This document shows, piece after piece, positions 23,614 through 31,714 of a DNA stretch of 33,515 nt. A program made the translations under genes and the position numbers. The notes beneath the pieces are model-generated. The model made no database searches. It worked only from the letters and a program-made list of their open reading frames with translations, and was not told where the DNA came from. Position 1 is the first letter of the stretch, and every line of letters starts with the position of its first letter. The stretch comes from Kineosporiaceae bacterium (lineage in GTDB: Bacteria > Actinomycetota > Actinomycetes > Actinomycetales > Kineosporiaceae), in assembly GCA_016794595.1 (NCBI GenBank), contig JAEUJN010000006.1, positions 1-33,515 on the forward strand, in the 5' to 3' direction.

Positions 23614-24444
23614 TCAGAGTTCGACGGAACCGCTGACACAGGTGACGGTTCCGCCGCCCACCCAGATGGTGCCGTCGCCGTCCTGGCTGATCGCCGCTCG
23701 GCCGCGCCGTCCGAGAGCCGTTCCCTGCGTGGCGATGTAGGGCGCGCTGGCCCGTCCGGTTCCGATGAACCACTGCGCCAGTGAGGCATTGAGGCTGCCG
23801 GTCACCGGATCCTCGACGGCCACACCGTCCTTGGGAAAGAACGCGCGCACCTCGTACAGCGCGTCGGCTCCTTCGGGGTGAAAGCCCACCACGCCGATGT
23901 CCATCGTGATCGCCCGTGGGGTGAGTGCGAGAACCGCTGCGGCGTCGGCCAGTTCGACCGCGACCCAGCCCGGTCCGTTGTCGACCCACTGCGCGTCACG
24001 GATGGCGGACTTCTTCACGCCGAGCTCGCGGGCCACCGTGGTCAGGTCGGACGGCGCCACCGGCCCCGATCGCACCAACGGGGGAGCGGCGAAGGCCAGC
24101 CCGTCGGGCGTACTGCGCACGGTCACCAGCCCGGCGGCGCATTCCTGGACGACGCGCCCGCCGGTCGGGCTGCCCGCGCCGGTTGCCAGCCAGGCGTGGC
24201 ACGTGCCCAGGGTGGGATGCCCGGCGAACGGCAACTCGGCGACCGGGGTGAAGATGCGCACCGCGTAGTCCGCGCCGGGCTGGGTGGGGGGCAGCACGAA
24301 CGTGGTCTCGGACAGGTTGGTCCACCGCGCGAAGACCTGCATGGCCTCGGTGTCGAGGCCCTCGGCGTCCAGCACCACCGCCACCGGGTTGCCCAGGTAC
24401 GCCTCGCTGGTGAAGACGTCGACCTGCATGAACGCGCGTCGCAT
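23614..24444 (-). CDS. PhzF-family epimerase/isomerase
   Basis: 276 residues, typical of the PhzF/diaminopimelate epimerase-like fold. Marks are an N-terminal VDVFTSEAYLGNPVAVV, the catalytic Glu in NLSETTFVLPP, AGHPTLGTCHAW, and the C-terminal-domain EDPVTGSLNASLAQW. PhzF itself isomerises a phenazine precursor, but most family members have unknown substrates, and no phenazine gene is present. ATG 24444 has GAGGA nine bases upstream, within and next to the moaD stop, so it is co-translated as the third gene of moaA-moaD-phzF. Its place among cofactor genes is odd and may point to a pterin-like or housekeeping role, which is speculation. Confidence 0.88.
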   Translation of the reverse strand: MRRAFMQVDVFTSEAYLGNPVAVVLDAEGLDTEAMQVFARWTNLSETTFVLPPTQPGADYAVRIFTPVAELPFAGHPTLGTCHAWLATGAGSPTGGRVVQECAAGLVTVRSTPDGLAFAAPPLVRSGPVAPSDLTTVARELGVKKSAIRDAQWVDNGPGWVAVELADAAAVLALTPRAITMDIGVVGFHPEGADALYEVRAFFPKDGVAVEDPVTGSLNASLAQWFIGTGRASAPYIATQGTALGRRGRAAISQDGDGTIWVGGGTVTCVSGSVEL

Positions 24445-24456
24445 GACCGGCGATCC

Positions 24457-24711
24457 TCACCCGCCGGCGAACGGGGGCAGGACGTCCACCTGGACGCCGT
24501 CGCGCAGCTCTCGCTCGGGGGGTGCCGCGATCTCGTCGACCAGGAACGTGCAGGCGGCCAACACCCGGGTCAACTCCGGCCCGTGCCGGAGGCCGAGCAG
24601 GTCCATCAGGACGGCGACGGTCTGCGCGCCCGCGTCGTCCAGGTCGATCTTCTCCTCCTCGACGCCCGCGGCGGCCCGGGCCCCGGCGAAGTAGCGAACA
24701 CGGACCTGCAA
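24457..24711 (-). CDS. moaD: Molybdopterin synthase sulfur carrier subunit MoaD (TTG start)
   Basis: 84 residues of the ubiquitin-like fold ending PPFAGG; the terminal Gly-Gly is the site that is adenylated and thiocarboxylated to carry sulfur to MoaE. A GTG at 24729 would give six more residues, but TTG 24711 gives the usual family start (MQVRVRYFAGARAAAG) and has GGAGG five bases upstream. That GGAGG lies in the last codons of moaA, and the TTG comes one base after the moaA stop, so the two genes are translationally coupled. It is followed after 12 bases by phzF. Confidence 0.9.
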   Translation of the reverse strand: MQVRVRYFAGARAAAGVEEEKIDLDDAGAQTVAVLMDLLGLRHGPELTRVLAACTFLVDEIAAPPERELRDGVQVDVLPPFAGG

Positions 24712-24712
24712 C

Positions 24713-25837
24713 TCAGCCTCCGATCGCACTCATCGGTCGGTCGGGCTGCAGGAACGACGGGTCGTCGATGTCGTGCCCGGCCAGCTTGCCCCACATCGCG
24801 GTGCGCCAGGTGGCAGCCAGCTGCTCGTCGTCCGCCCCGGTGCGCAGCAGCGTGCGCAGGTCGGTCTCGGTGCGCGAGAACAGGCAGGTGCGCACCTGCC
24901 CGTCGGCGGTGAGCCGGGTCCGGTCGCAGTCGCCGCAGAACGGCCGGGTCACCGAGCCGACGATCCCCACTCGGGCCTGCGCACCGGACGGCGTCCGCCC
25001 GGCCACGCCGTCCACGATCCAGGTCTCGGCGGGGGCCGCCCCCCGCACCGCCGCGCCGGTGGGCACCAGGGTGAACTCGGCCTGCAACAGCTCCAGGATC
25101 TCGGTGGCAGAGATCATCTCCGCCCGGTCCCAGGCTCCTTGCGCGTCCAGCGGCATCTGCTCGATGAACCGCAACTCGTACCCGTTCCCGATCGCCCAGC
25201 GCAGCAGCGTGGCGGCCTCGTCGTCGTTCACCCCGCGCAGCAGGACGGTGTTGACCTTCACCGGCGACAGGCCCGCCTCGGCGGCCGCGCGCAACCCGGC
25301 GAGCACGTCGTCCAACCGGTCACGGTGGGCGATCCGGACGAAGCGTGCCCGGTCCAGGGTGTCCAGGCTGACGTTGATCCGGTGCAGCCCGGCCGCGACC
25401 AGTCCGGGCGCGCGGCGGTCCAGTCCCAGCCCATTGGTGGTCAGAGCCGTCTGCGGAACCCCTCCGGACGCCGTCCGCAGCGCCGTCGTGGCGGCGAGGA
25501 TCGCCTCGAGGCCCTTGCGCAGGAGCGGCTCGCCCCCCGTGAAGCGGACCTCCTCGACGCCGAGCCGTTCCACGGCAACCGTGATCAACCGGATCAGCTC
25601 GTCATCGCTCAGCACGCGGTCGTCGGTCATCCAGTCCAGGCCCTCGGGTGGCATGCAATAGGTGCAGCGCAGATTGCACCGATCGGTCAGGCTGACCCGC
25701 AGGTCGGTTGCCACCCGGCCGAAGGTGTCGATCAGCCGGGGTTCCTCCGGACGGCGCGCCGCACCCGCCCGCGGGCCCTCGCCGCGGCGGGCCCGGGCGG
25801 GCAGGCCCAGGGGCGTGGGGGAGGCCGGTCCGGTCAT
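24713..25837 (-). CDS. moaA: GTP 3',8-cyclase MoaA (radical SAM)
   Basis: 374 residues. MoaA uses S-adenosylmethionine and two [4Fe-4S] clusters to convert GTP to 3',8-cyclo-GTP, the first step of molybdenum cofactor synthesis. The N-terminal cluster motif is CNLRCTYC (SAM radical CxxxCxxC). Next come FTGGEPLL, then the C-terminal cluster ligands in FCGDCDRTR and VRTCLF. The chain ends SAIGG, the conserved Gly-Gly tail that reaches the active site. ATG 25837 lies 6 bases after TACCCT (25849-25844), with no Shine-Dalgarno, so it is probably leaderless. The first 30 residues are a basic, low-complexity extension. First gene of moaA-moaD-phzF; divergent from the beta-glucosidase gene. Confidence 0.96.
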   Translation of the reverse strand: MTGPASPTPLGLPARARRGEGPRAGAARRPEEPRLIDTFGRVATDLRVSLTDRCNLRCTYCMPPEGLDWMTDDRVLSDDELIRLITVAVERLGVEEVRFTGGEPLLRKGLEAILAATTALRTASGGVPQTALTTNGLGLDRRAPGLVAAGLHRINVSLDTLDRARFVRIAHRDRLDDVLAGLRAAAEAGLSPVKVNTVLLRGVNDDEAATLLRWAIGNGYELRFIEQMPLDAQGAWDRAEMISATEILELLQAEFTLVPTGAAVRGAAPAETWIVDGVAGRTPSGAQARVGIVGSVTRPFCGDCDRTRLTADGQVRTCLFSRTETDLRTLLRTGADDEQLAATWRTAMWGKLAGHDIDDPSFLQPDRPMSAIGG

Positions 25838-25843
25838 CGGGTC

Positions 25844-25884
25844 AGGGTAACTGGGGGCGAGGTCCGCGCAAGCGCTTGTAGCGT
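25844..25884. promoter_or_regulatory. Divergent promoters of moaA and the beta-glucosidase gene with a LacI-type operator
   Basis: In 53 bases lie TACCCT (-10 of moaA, minus strand, 25849-25844), the perfect palindrome CAAGCGCTTG (25869-25878), and TAGCGT (-10 of the glucosidase gene, 25879-25884). The core AAGCGCTT with its central CG is typical of LacI/CcpA-family operators that control sugar genes. It abuts the -10, so a bound repressor would block the glucosidase promoter. Confidence 0.65.
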
Positions 25885-25890
25885 GTGGCC

Positions 25891-27369
25891 GTGACCGAGG
25901 CGAGCGAGGGCGACCACCCCCCCATCGAGCCGGCCGCTGTGACCGAGTTGGCCGAGGTGGACCTGTCCGGGCTGCCGCCCGGCTTCGTCTGGGGGGCAGC
26001 GACCTCCGCCTACCAGATCGAGGGGGCCGCCGACGAGCGCGGCCAGTCCATCTGGGACACCTACTGCCGCGAACCGGGCCGGATCAAGGACCGCAGTGAC
26101 GCGACGGTGGCCTGCGATCACGTGCACCGCTATGTCGAGGACGTCGCGCTCCTGCGCACGCTCGGGGTGGACGCCTACCGGTTCTCGATCGCCTGGCCCC
26201 GGGTGCAGCCCACCGGCCAGGGTGCGCTCGACGCCAAGGGCCTGGCCTTCTACGACCGGCTGCTCGACGAGCTGCTGGCCGCCGGGATCGAGCCCTGGGC
26301 CACGCTTTACCACTGGGATCTGCCCCAGGCGTTGCAGAACCTCGGCGGGTGGCCCGTGCGCGAGGTGGCGGACCGGTTCGCCGACTACGCGGTGGCGGTG
26401 CACGCCGCGCTCGGTGACCGGGTGCGGTCGTGGATGACGCTGAACGAGCCCTGGTGCTCGGCGTGGTTGGGGTACGGCTCCGGCGAACACGCACCCGGCG
26501 CCGCCGATGTCGGCCTGGCGGCCAGGGCGGCTCACCACCTGCTCCTCGGCCACGGGCAGGCCCTGGCCGGGATGCGCGCCCAGGCCCCGGCCGATCACTC
26601 GTTGGGAATCGTGGTGAACCCCGGTGCCTACCGGGCAGCGGACTCGTTGCCGCCGAACGAGGTCGAGGAGGTGCAGCCGGCGGTCACCGAGCTGGACGGG
26701 CTGCACACGCGGTGGTGGCTGGACGCCCTGCTGCTGGGGACCTACCCCGCGGACACCTACGCGGCCCTGGCACCCCACCTGCAGGGCATCGTGCAGGACG
26801 GCGACCTCGACGTGATCTGTCAGCCGCTGGACTTCCTGGGCGTCAACTACTACAGCGACGTCCTGCTCCAGCCCCGTTCGCGGGGCGGTGCGGTCCCGGT
26901 GCCCGCACTGACCGAGGCCGCCGGGGTCAGAGTGGTCAGCGGCGGGCCGGAGTCGACCACCATGGGCTGGCCGGTGACCCCGGACGGGCTGCGGGTGCTG
27001 CTGGGGCGGATCTCGCGCGACTATCCGCCGATCCCAGTGGTGATCACCGAGAACGGATCGGCCTGGCACGACAGCCGGGCGGCGCTCCAGGTGCGTGAAC
27101 CGGCCCTGCCGGGCCCGATCCCGGACCCGGCGCGGGTGGCCTATCTGCGGGCCCACCTGGCTGCTCTGGCAGCTGCGGCCCGCCAGGGCGTGGACGTCCG
27201 GGGGTACTTCGCCTGGTCGCTGCTCGACAACTTCGAGTGGTCCCACGGCTACACGCAGCGCTTCGGCCTGGTGCGCGTCGACTTCGACACCGGGGATCGT
27301 CGTCCGCGGTCGAGTTTCGAGGCCTTCCGGGCACTGATCGCTGCCCAGCGGGCGGGGTCGTCGTCCTGA
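25891..27369 (+). CDS. Beta-glucosidase, glycoside hydrolase family 1
   Basis: 492 residues, the normal GH1 length. The family start is FVWGAATSAYQIEGA; the acid/base Glu is in TLNEPW and the nucleophile Glu in VVITENGS; YFAWSLLDNFEWSHGY closes the barrel. No signal peptide is present, so it should act in the cytoplasm on imported cellobiose or other beta-glucosides by a retaining mechanism. GTG 25891 lies 6 bases after the TAGCGT -10 and would be leaderless; GTG 25885 (MAVTEAS) is the alternative. The N-terminal 30 residues are acidic and not conserved. The operator in the promoter suggests repression by a LacI-type regulator that is not in the window. It ends 7 bases from the convergent xylulokinase gene. 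Confidence 0.94.
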   Translation: MTEASEGDHPPIEPAAVTELAEVDLSGLPPGFVWGAATSAYQIEGAADERGQSIWDTYCREPGRIKDRSDATVACDHVHRYVEDVALLRTLGVDAYRFSIAWPRVQPTGQGALDAKGLAFYDRLLDELLAAGIEPWATLYHWDLPQALQNLGGWPVREVADRFADYAVAVHAALGDRVRSWMTLNEPWCSAWLGYGSGEHAPGAADVGLAARAAHHLLLGHGQALAGMRAQAPADHSLGIVVNPGAYRAADSLPPNEVEEVQPAVTELDGLHTRWWLDALLLGTYPADTYAALAPHLQGIVQDGDLDVICQPLDFLGVNYYSDVLLQPRSRGGAVPVPALTEAAGVRVVSGGPESTTMGWPVTPDGLRVLLGRISRDYPPIPVVITENGSAWHDSRAALQVREPALPGPIPDPARVAYLRAHLAALAAAARQGVDVRGYFAWSLLDNFEWSHGYTQRFGLVRVDFDTGDRRPRSSFEAFRALIAAQRAGSSS

Positions 27370-27376
27370 TCTCGCG

Positions 27377-28792
27377 TCAGTGGGGGCGGCGGGCGGTCAG
27401 GTCACGGACCTCGGCGTAGCGCTCGCGGACGGCGGGCGTGGGGTCCGCCTCGAAGGACTCCGTGCCCTCGATCGCCCAGGCCGGCGGCGCGTCGGCGCCG
27501 GAGAGCACCCAGGCCGCCTGGCGGGCAGCGCCGTCCGCGACGTACTCCCCTGGTGGGGGCACGAGCACCGGGTGCCCGAGCACGGAGGGCGCGATGGCCC
27601 GCAGCGCGGTCGAGCGGGCCCCTCCGCCGACCAGCAGCACGCGCTGGATCGTGGCGCCGTTCGCGGCCAGCGCGTCCAGGCCGTCGGCCAGCCCGCACAG
27701 CAGGCCCTCCACCGCGGCCCGGGCGACATGGGCCGGCCCGGCGGTCTCGAGCCGGACCCCGTGCAGCGCCCCGGTGGCCTCTGGCCGGTTCGGGGTGCGC
27801 TCACCCTCGAGATAGGGCACCAGCACCAGGCCGCCCGCCCCGGCCGGCGCCTGCAGCGCGAGCTCGGACAGGCGCTCCAGGTCGACCCCGAGCATGCGGG
27901 CCGTGGCGTCCAGCACCCGGGCTGCGTTCAGCGTGCACACCAGCGGCAGGTAGCGGCCGGTGGCGTCGGCGAACCCGGCCACGGTCCCGCTGGGGTCGGC
28001 GGCAGGGACCGGTGCCACTGCCGAGACCACGCCGGAGGTCCCGATGGACACGATGACGTCCCCGGGTTCGGCGCCCACGCCCAGCGCCGCGGCCATGTTG
28101 TCCCCGGTGCCCGGGCCGAGCAGCGCTCCGGCCGTGAGAGCGCCGGCGGCCGTGGTGCCGGCCGCCTCCGCCGGTCCCAGCACCCGGGGCAGCACGGCGT
28201 CGTGTCCGAGCGCGGCGGCGAGCAGGTCACGCCGGTAGGTGCCCTCTCGGGGTGAGTAGTAGCCGGTGCCCGAGGCGTCCCCCCGGTCGGTCACCAGTGC
28301 CCCCACCCCGGGCGCGCCGGCCAGCTTCCAGGTGAGCCAGTCGTGGGGCAGGCAGACCCCGGCCACGCGCGCGGCGGCGTCCGGCTCGTGGTCGGCGACC
28401 CAGGCCAGCTTGGTCACGGTGAACGAGGCGACGGGCACCGAGCCCACGCCCTGCGCCCAGGCGCCGGGACCACCGAGCTCGGCGGTCAGCCGTTCGGCCT
28501 GCGGTGCCGAGCGGGTGTCGTTCCACAACAGTGCCGGCCGGACGACGTCCCCGGCCTCGTCCAGCAGCACCATGCCGTGCTGCTGCGCCCCGACGGCGAC
28601 GGCGGCCACGTCGTCGAGCCCTCCGGCCGCGTCGGCTGCGGCGACCAGCGCCGTCCACCAGTGCGCCGGGTCGATCTCGGTACCCTCCGGGTGGGCGGCC
28701 CGGCCCTCCCGGACGAGGACGCCGGTCTCGGCGTCCCGGATGACGACCTTGCACGACTGGGTCGAGGAGTCGACCCCTGCCACCAGTGTCAT
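27377..28792 (-). CDS. xylB: Xylulokinase
   Basis: 471 residues of the FGGY sugar-kinase family. [18 protein letters not shown] is the N-terminal phosphate-binding segment; QQHGMVLLD and LLWNDTRS are typical of xylulokinases and supply substrate contacts, and [11 protein letters not shown] and [10 protein letters not shown] form the ATP side. It would phosphorylate D-xylulose to xylulose 5-phosphate for the pentose phosphate pathway. ATG 28792 has AGGAG six bases upstream. No xylose isomerase or transporter is adjacent, so it is a lone copy here. It converges on the beta-glucosidase gene with only 7 bases between, too little for a separate terminator. Confidence 0.92.
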   Translation of the reverse strand: MTLVAGVDSSTQSCKVVIRDAETGVLVREGRAAHPEGTEIDPAHWWTALVAAADAAGGLDDVAAVAVGAQQHGMVLLDEAGDVVRPALLWNDTRSAPQAERLTAELGGPGAWAQGVGSVPVASFTVTKLAWVADHEPDAAARVAGVCLPHDWLTWKLAGAPGVGALVTDRGDASGTGYYSPREGTYRRDLLAAALGHDAVLPRVLGPAEAAGTTAAGALTAGALLGPGTGDNMAAALGVGAEPGDVIVSIGTSGVVSAVAPVPAADPSGTVAGFADATGRYLPLVCTLNAARVLDATARMLGVDLERLSELALQAPAGAGGLVLVPYLEGERTPNRPEATGALHGVRLETAGPAHVARAAVEGLLCGLADGLDALAANGATIQRVLLVGGGARSTALRAIAPSVLGHPVLVPPPGEYVADGAARQAAWVLSGADAPPAWAIEGTESFEADPTPAVRERYAEVRDLTARRPH

Positions 28793-28888
28793 GTCGAGCT
28801 CCTGTCGCGTCGGGGTCCGCGCCTCGTGGTCCGGACGAAACGCTACCCGTGCGGCGCCGGACGATGCCCGCGGCCCCGGCGATCTGGG

Positions 28889-28894
28889 TAGCGT
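28889..28894 (+). promoter_or_regulatory. -10 element TAGCGT of the patatin gene (leaderless start)
   Basis: TAGCGT ends 6 bases before GTG 28901, the same hexamer and spacing as at the beta-glucosidase gene. No Shine-Dalgarno lies in between. No convincing -35 is seen. Confidence 0.5.
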
Positions 28895-28900
28895 TCACCT

Positions 28901-30070
28901 GTGTCCACGGTGGGTCTGGTCATCGCGGGGGCGGGAGCCCGAGGCGCCTACGAGATGGGAGCGCTGTCGGTGCTCCTGCCGTGGCTGCGATCACGGGGTG
29001 AGCAGCCGAAGGTGATCGTGGGCACCAGCGCCGGGGCGGTGAACGCCCTCCTGGTGGCGGCGCTGGCCGACCTGGACCCCGATCAGGCCGTGGACCGGGC
29101 GCTCCAGCTGTGGCGGGGGGTGGCGCGGGACGGGGTCTTCCGGCCGTTGCTGACCAGCCTGCCGGGGGTCGGCGTACGGTATCTGGCCCGCCTGGTCGGG
29201 ATCGGGGACACCCCGGTGACCTCGGTGCTGGACCCCGCGCCGCTGCGCCGCACCCTGGCGGCCTTCGATGCCTGGCCCGCGCTGCACCGCAACATCGACC
29301 GAGGGCGGGTCCGGTCGGTCGCGGTGATCACGACGGCGACCGGACGCCACCGGACCGAGGTGTTCGTCGAGAGCCGTGCGCGCCGGGTCCCGCCGGAGGA
29401 CGCCGAGCGCCGGATCAGTTACCGCCGCGCCAGGTTGTCGGCCGAGCACGTGATGGCCTCGGCGGCCATCCCGGTGGCCTTCCCCCCGGTGCGGCTCTCG
29501 GACGACGAGGGGTCGGCGGGGGACTGGTACCTGGATGGCGGCGTCCGGCTGAACGCCCCGATCAAGCCTGCGCTCGCCCTGGGCGCCGAGCGGCTGGTCG
29601 TGGTGGCCACGCATCCGCTGGCGAGCGAGCCCGACCCCCACCGGCTCGACCCCCGGGCACCGGACCTGTTCGGGGCCTTCGCCTCGGTGATCACCTCGGC
29701 TCTGGTCGACCGGATGGTCGAGGACGTGCGCGCGCTGGACCGGGTCAACCGGCTGCTCGGGGCCGGTGCGGCCGGGACCGCCTACCGGCCCGTGCCCTAC
29801 CTGTTCGTCGGGCCGGAGCGCAGCGGGGTGATCCCGGAGCTCGCCGAGGCGGCGCTGCACGCCTATCGCGGGGTGGAGAGCCTGCGCGACCCCGACATCG
29901 CCCTGCTGGACCGGGTGATCGGCGGCACCGGGTCCACCCACGGGGAGTTGCTGAGCTACCTGCTGTTCGAGCCGGCGTTCGTCGATGCGTTGATCGCCGC
30001 CGGGCGCCGGGATGCCGAGGCGACGCTGGCCGCACGCGGCGACGACCCCTGGCAGCTCACCCACGGGTGA
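28901..30070 (+). CDS. Patatin-like phospholipase
   Basis: 389 residues. The oxyanion-hole motif GAGARGAYEMG lies at residues 9-19, the nucleophile Ser is in VGTSAGAVNA (GxSxG) near residue 46, and the dyad Asp is in YLDGGVRLNAP. The family hydrolyses acyl esters of phospholipids or related lipids in the cytoplasm or at the membrane; no signal peptide or clear membrane helix is present. The C-terminal 150 residues are a family-typical helical extension. It begins at GTG 28901, likely leaderless, and is divergent from xylB by 108 bases. It ends 27 bases from a convergent membrane protein gene. Confidence 0.9.
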   Translation: MSTVGLVIAGAGARGAYEMGALSVLLPWLRSRGEQPKVIVGTSAGAVNALLVAALADLDPDQAVDRALQLWRGVARDGVFRPLLTSLPGVGVRYLARLVGIGDTPVTSVLDPAPLRRTLAAFDAWPALHRNIDRGRVRSVAVITTATGRHRTEVFVESRARRVPPEDAERRISYRRARLSAEHVMASAAIPVAFPPVRLSDDEGSAGDWYLDGGVRLNAPIKPALALGAERLVVVATHPLASEPDPHRLDPRAPDLFGAFASVITSALVDRMVEDVRALDRVNRLLGAGAAGTAYRPVPYLFVGPERSGVIPELAEAALHAYRGVESLRDPDIALLDRVIGGTGSTHGELLSYLLFEPAFVDALIAAGRRDAEATLAARGDDPWQLTHG

Positions 30071-30097
30071 GACCAGGGGCCGTCGGCGGTCGGATCC

Positions 30098-30688
30098 TCA
30101 GACGCCCACCCGGCCCGGGGACGCCTCGATCGGGACCGGCTGTCCGGCGATCCGGGCGTGGCGCAGGCCGAGCACGCCCAGGCCGAGCAGGACGGCGGCG
30201 CCGACGAAGGCGGCGATCGCGGCCCACAGGGCGACGGTGGCCATCAGGCCGAAGGCGTAGGCGTTCAACAGCATGCCTCGCAGGGTGCTGCCCATGAACA
30301 GCGACTGGCGCAGCGCGCCCAGCTCGGCGACCTTCGCCTTGTCGGCGTTCGGGTCGGAGTTGAGCTTCATGAACTCGCCACTGACCTGGGAGTAGGTCCT
30401 GCCCTGGCTCTGCTCGTTCATGTGAACCAGGATGTAGTGGTCGGCGTAGGCCTTGGCCTTCTCACCGCTGTCCAGCGGGGTGCCGGCGTACTGCTCGAGG
30501 TAGGGCTTGATATCGGGGTTGTCCAGGGCCTCGCCGGCGGGCATGGTGATCTGCTGATCACGCAACTGCTCGCTCACGTTGGCGCTGATGAAGCTGTTCG
30601 CCCAGACCAGCAATCCGCCCGCCACCACCAGCACAGCGGCCAGGACCAGACCGGTCCACGAGATGAGCTTGTCGAGGGTGCTACGCAC
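30098..30688 (-). CDS. Two-helix membrane protein of unknown function
   Basis: 196 residues. A first helix (LISWTGLVLAAVLVVAGGLLVW) is followed by an extracytoplasmic region of about 95 residues (residues 40-135) rich in Gln, Asp and Lys, then a second helix (ALWAAIAAFVGAAVLLGLGV) and a short tail. Similar actinobacterial proteins are known to me only as hypothetical, sometimes mislabelled as aromatic ring-opening dioxygenase LigA. GTG 30688 was chosen because GGAGG (30698-30694) lies five bases upstream; the frame is open to 30766 but without a ribosome site. It lies downstream of the epimerase gene on the same strand after 135 bases. Confidence 0.75.
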   Translation of the reverse strand: MRSTLDKLISWTGLVLAAVLVVAGGLLVWANSFISANVSEQLRDQQITMPAGEALDNPDIKPYLEQYAGTPLDSGEKAKAYADHYILVHMNEQSQGRTYSQVSGEFMKLNSDPNADKAKVAELGALRQSLFMGSTLRGMLLNAYAFGLMATVALWAAIAAFVGAAVLLGLGVLGLRHARIAGQPVPIEASPGRVGV

Positions 30689-30823
30689 GTCAGCCTCCGA
30701 AACAGTGCACGGCTCGGGCGGCGAACGGGCGCCGAACCCGGGGTCGGATCTAGTTGAATCCGGCACTATCGACGGTAGTCGGCGGCGGGATGTCGGGATC
30801 GGGACCAGCGTCCTGGTGCCCGG

Positions 30824-31627
30824 TCACCGCCACGTGAGCTGCATCTCCATGGTGTGCGGACGCGCCGGGTCGACCACCGGTGCCCACCCCGCCTCGACGG
30901 CGTTGGGCGGTGCGGTCTGGGGCTCGACACACACCGCCGCGGGTCGCTCGTCGAAGACCACGACATACTGTGCGTCGGAACGGATCTCGACCTCGAGGGC
31001 GTCCTCCCAGACCAGCCGCGCGGGCCAGGTGACGTCCCCGAAGGTGTCGTCCCACGGCCCGTCGGGCAACGGCGAGGGCACGGGAGTCGCTGTCGCCGAG
31101 GGCATTCCGTCCTGGTCGCGACCGAAGAGACTGCGGCAGTGGACTTCTGTGCGAACGGCCTGGCCACGGCCCAGGCGGCGGGCGAACCAGGGGTGGTACC
31201 CGATCCAGCCCGGCATGGGCTCGTCCTGCGCGTGCAGCTCGAGCTGGGCCCTGATCCCGTTCTCCTGCAACGCGACCTGCTGGACGACGTGCCCTCGCCA
31301 GGGCCAGCGAGTGTCCAGGTCGCACCGCAGGACGGCGTGCGCGGCGCCGGCGTCCAGCACCTGCCAGGGCCGGTCCAGGGTGACCCCGTGGATGGAGTGC
31401 GGGGCCAGATTGCGGGGCAGCTGGTGGTCACGTCCCTGCCAGGTGAGCTTCCCGTTCCTGATCCGCCCGGCATAGGGAGCCATGGGGTAGTTGCCCCAGT
31501 CCACCAGCCGGTGACCACCGCGGCCCAGCAGGTCGAGGTCGTCGACCCGCAGGTGGGCCCAGCGTCCCCCGTTGTCGGCACTGATGATCAGGCGGGCGGC
31601 GCCGGCGCGCAGTTCGAGATCGGCCAT
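30824..31627 (-). CDS. Aldose 1-epimerase (galactose mutarotase)-like protein
   Basis: 267 residues with the mutarotase beta-sandwich signature: DWGNYPMAPYAGRIRNGKL near the N-terminus (substrate Arg), NLAPHSIHGV (first active-site His), WIGYHPWF (second His), and a C-terminal VCVEPQTAPPNA with the catalytic Glu. Enzymes of this group interconvert alpha and beta anomers of hexoses; members may instead act on sugar phosphates. ATG 31627 is where family similarity begins; the frame remains open much further upstream but that would run through the moxR gene. CACACT lies 6 bases before the ATG as a possible weak -10. Divergent from the MoxR-type gene by 87 bases. Confidence 0.88.
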   Translation of the reverse strand: MADLELRAGAARLIISADNGGRWAHLRVDDLDLLGRGGHRLVDWGNYPMAPYAGRIRNGKLTWQGRDHQLPRNLAPHSIHGVTLDRPWQVLDAGAAHAVLRCDLDTRWPWRGHVVQQVALQENGIRAQLELHAQDEPMPGWIGYHPWFARRLGRGQAVRTEVHCRSLFGRDQDGMPSATATPVPSPLPDGPWDDTFGDVTWPARLVWEDALEVEIRSDAQYVVVFDERPAAVCVEPQTAPPNAVEAGWAPVVDPARPHTMEMQLTWR

Positions 31628-31714
31628 CAGCCGAGTGTGCCGCCTGGGGGTCCCCGGTGGGAACGACACCTGCAACCACGCTGCGATGGGCCATGCTGTG
31701 CGCATGATGTGCGG

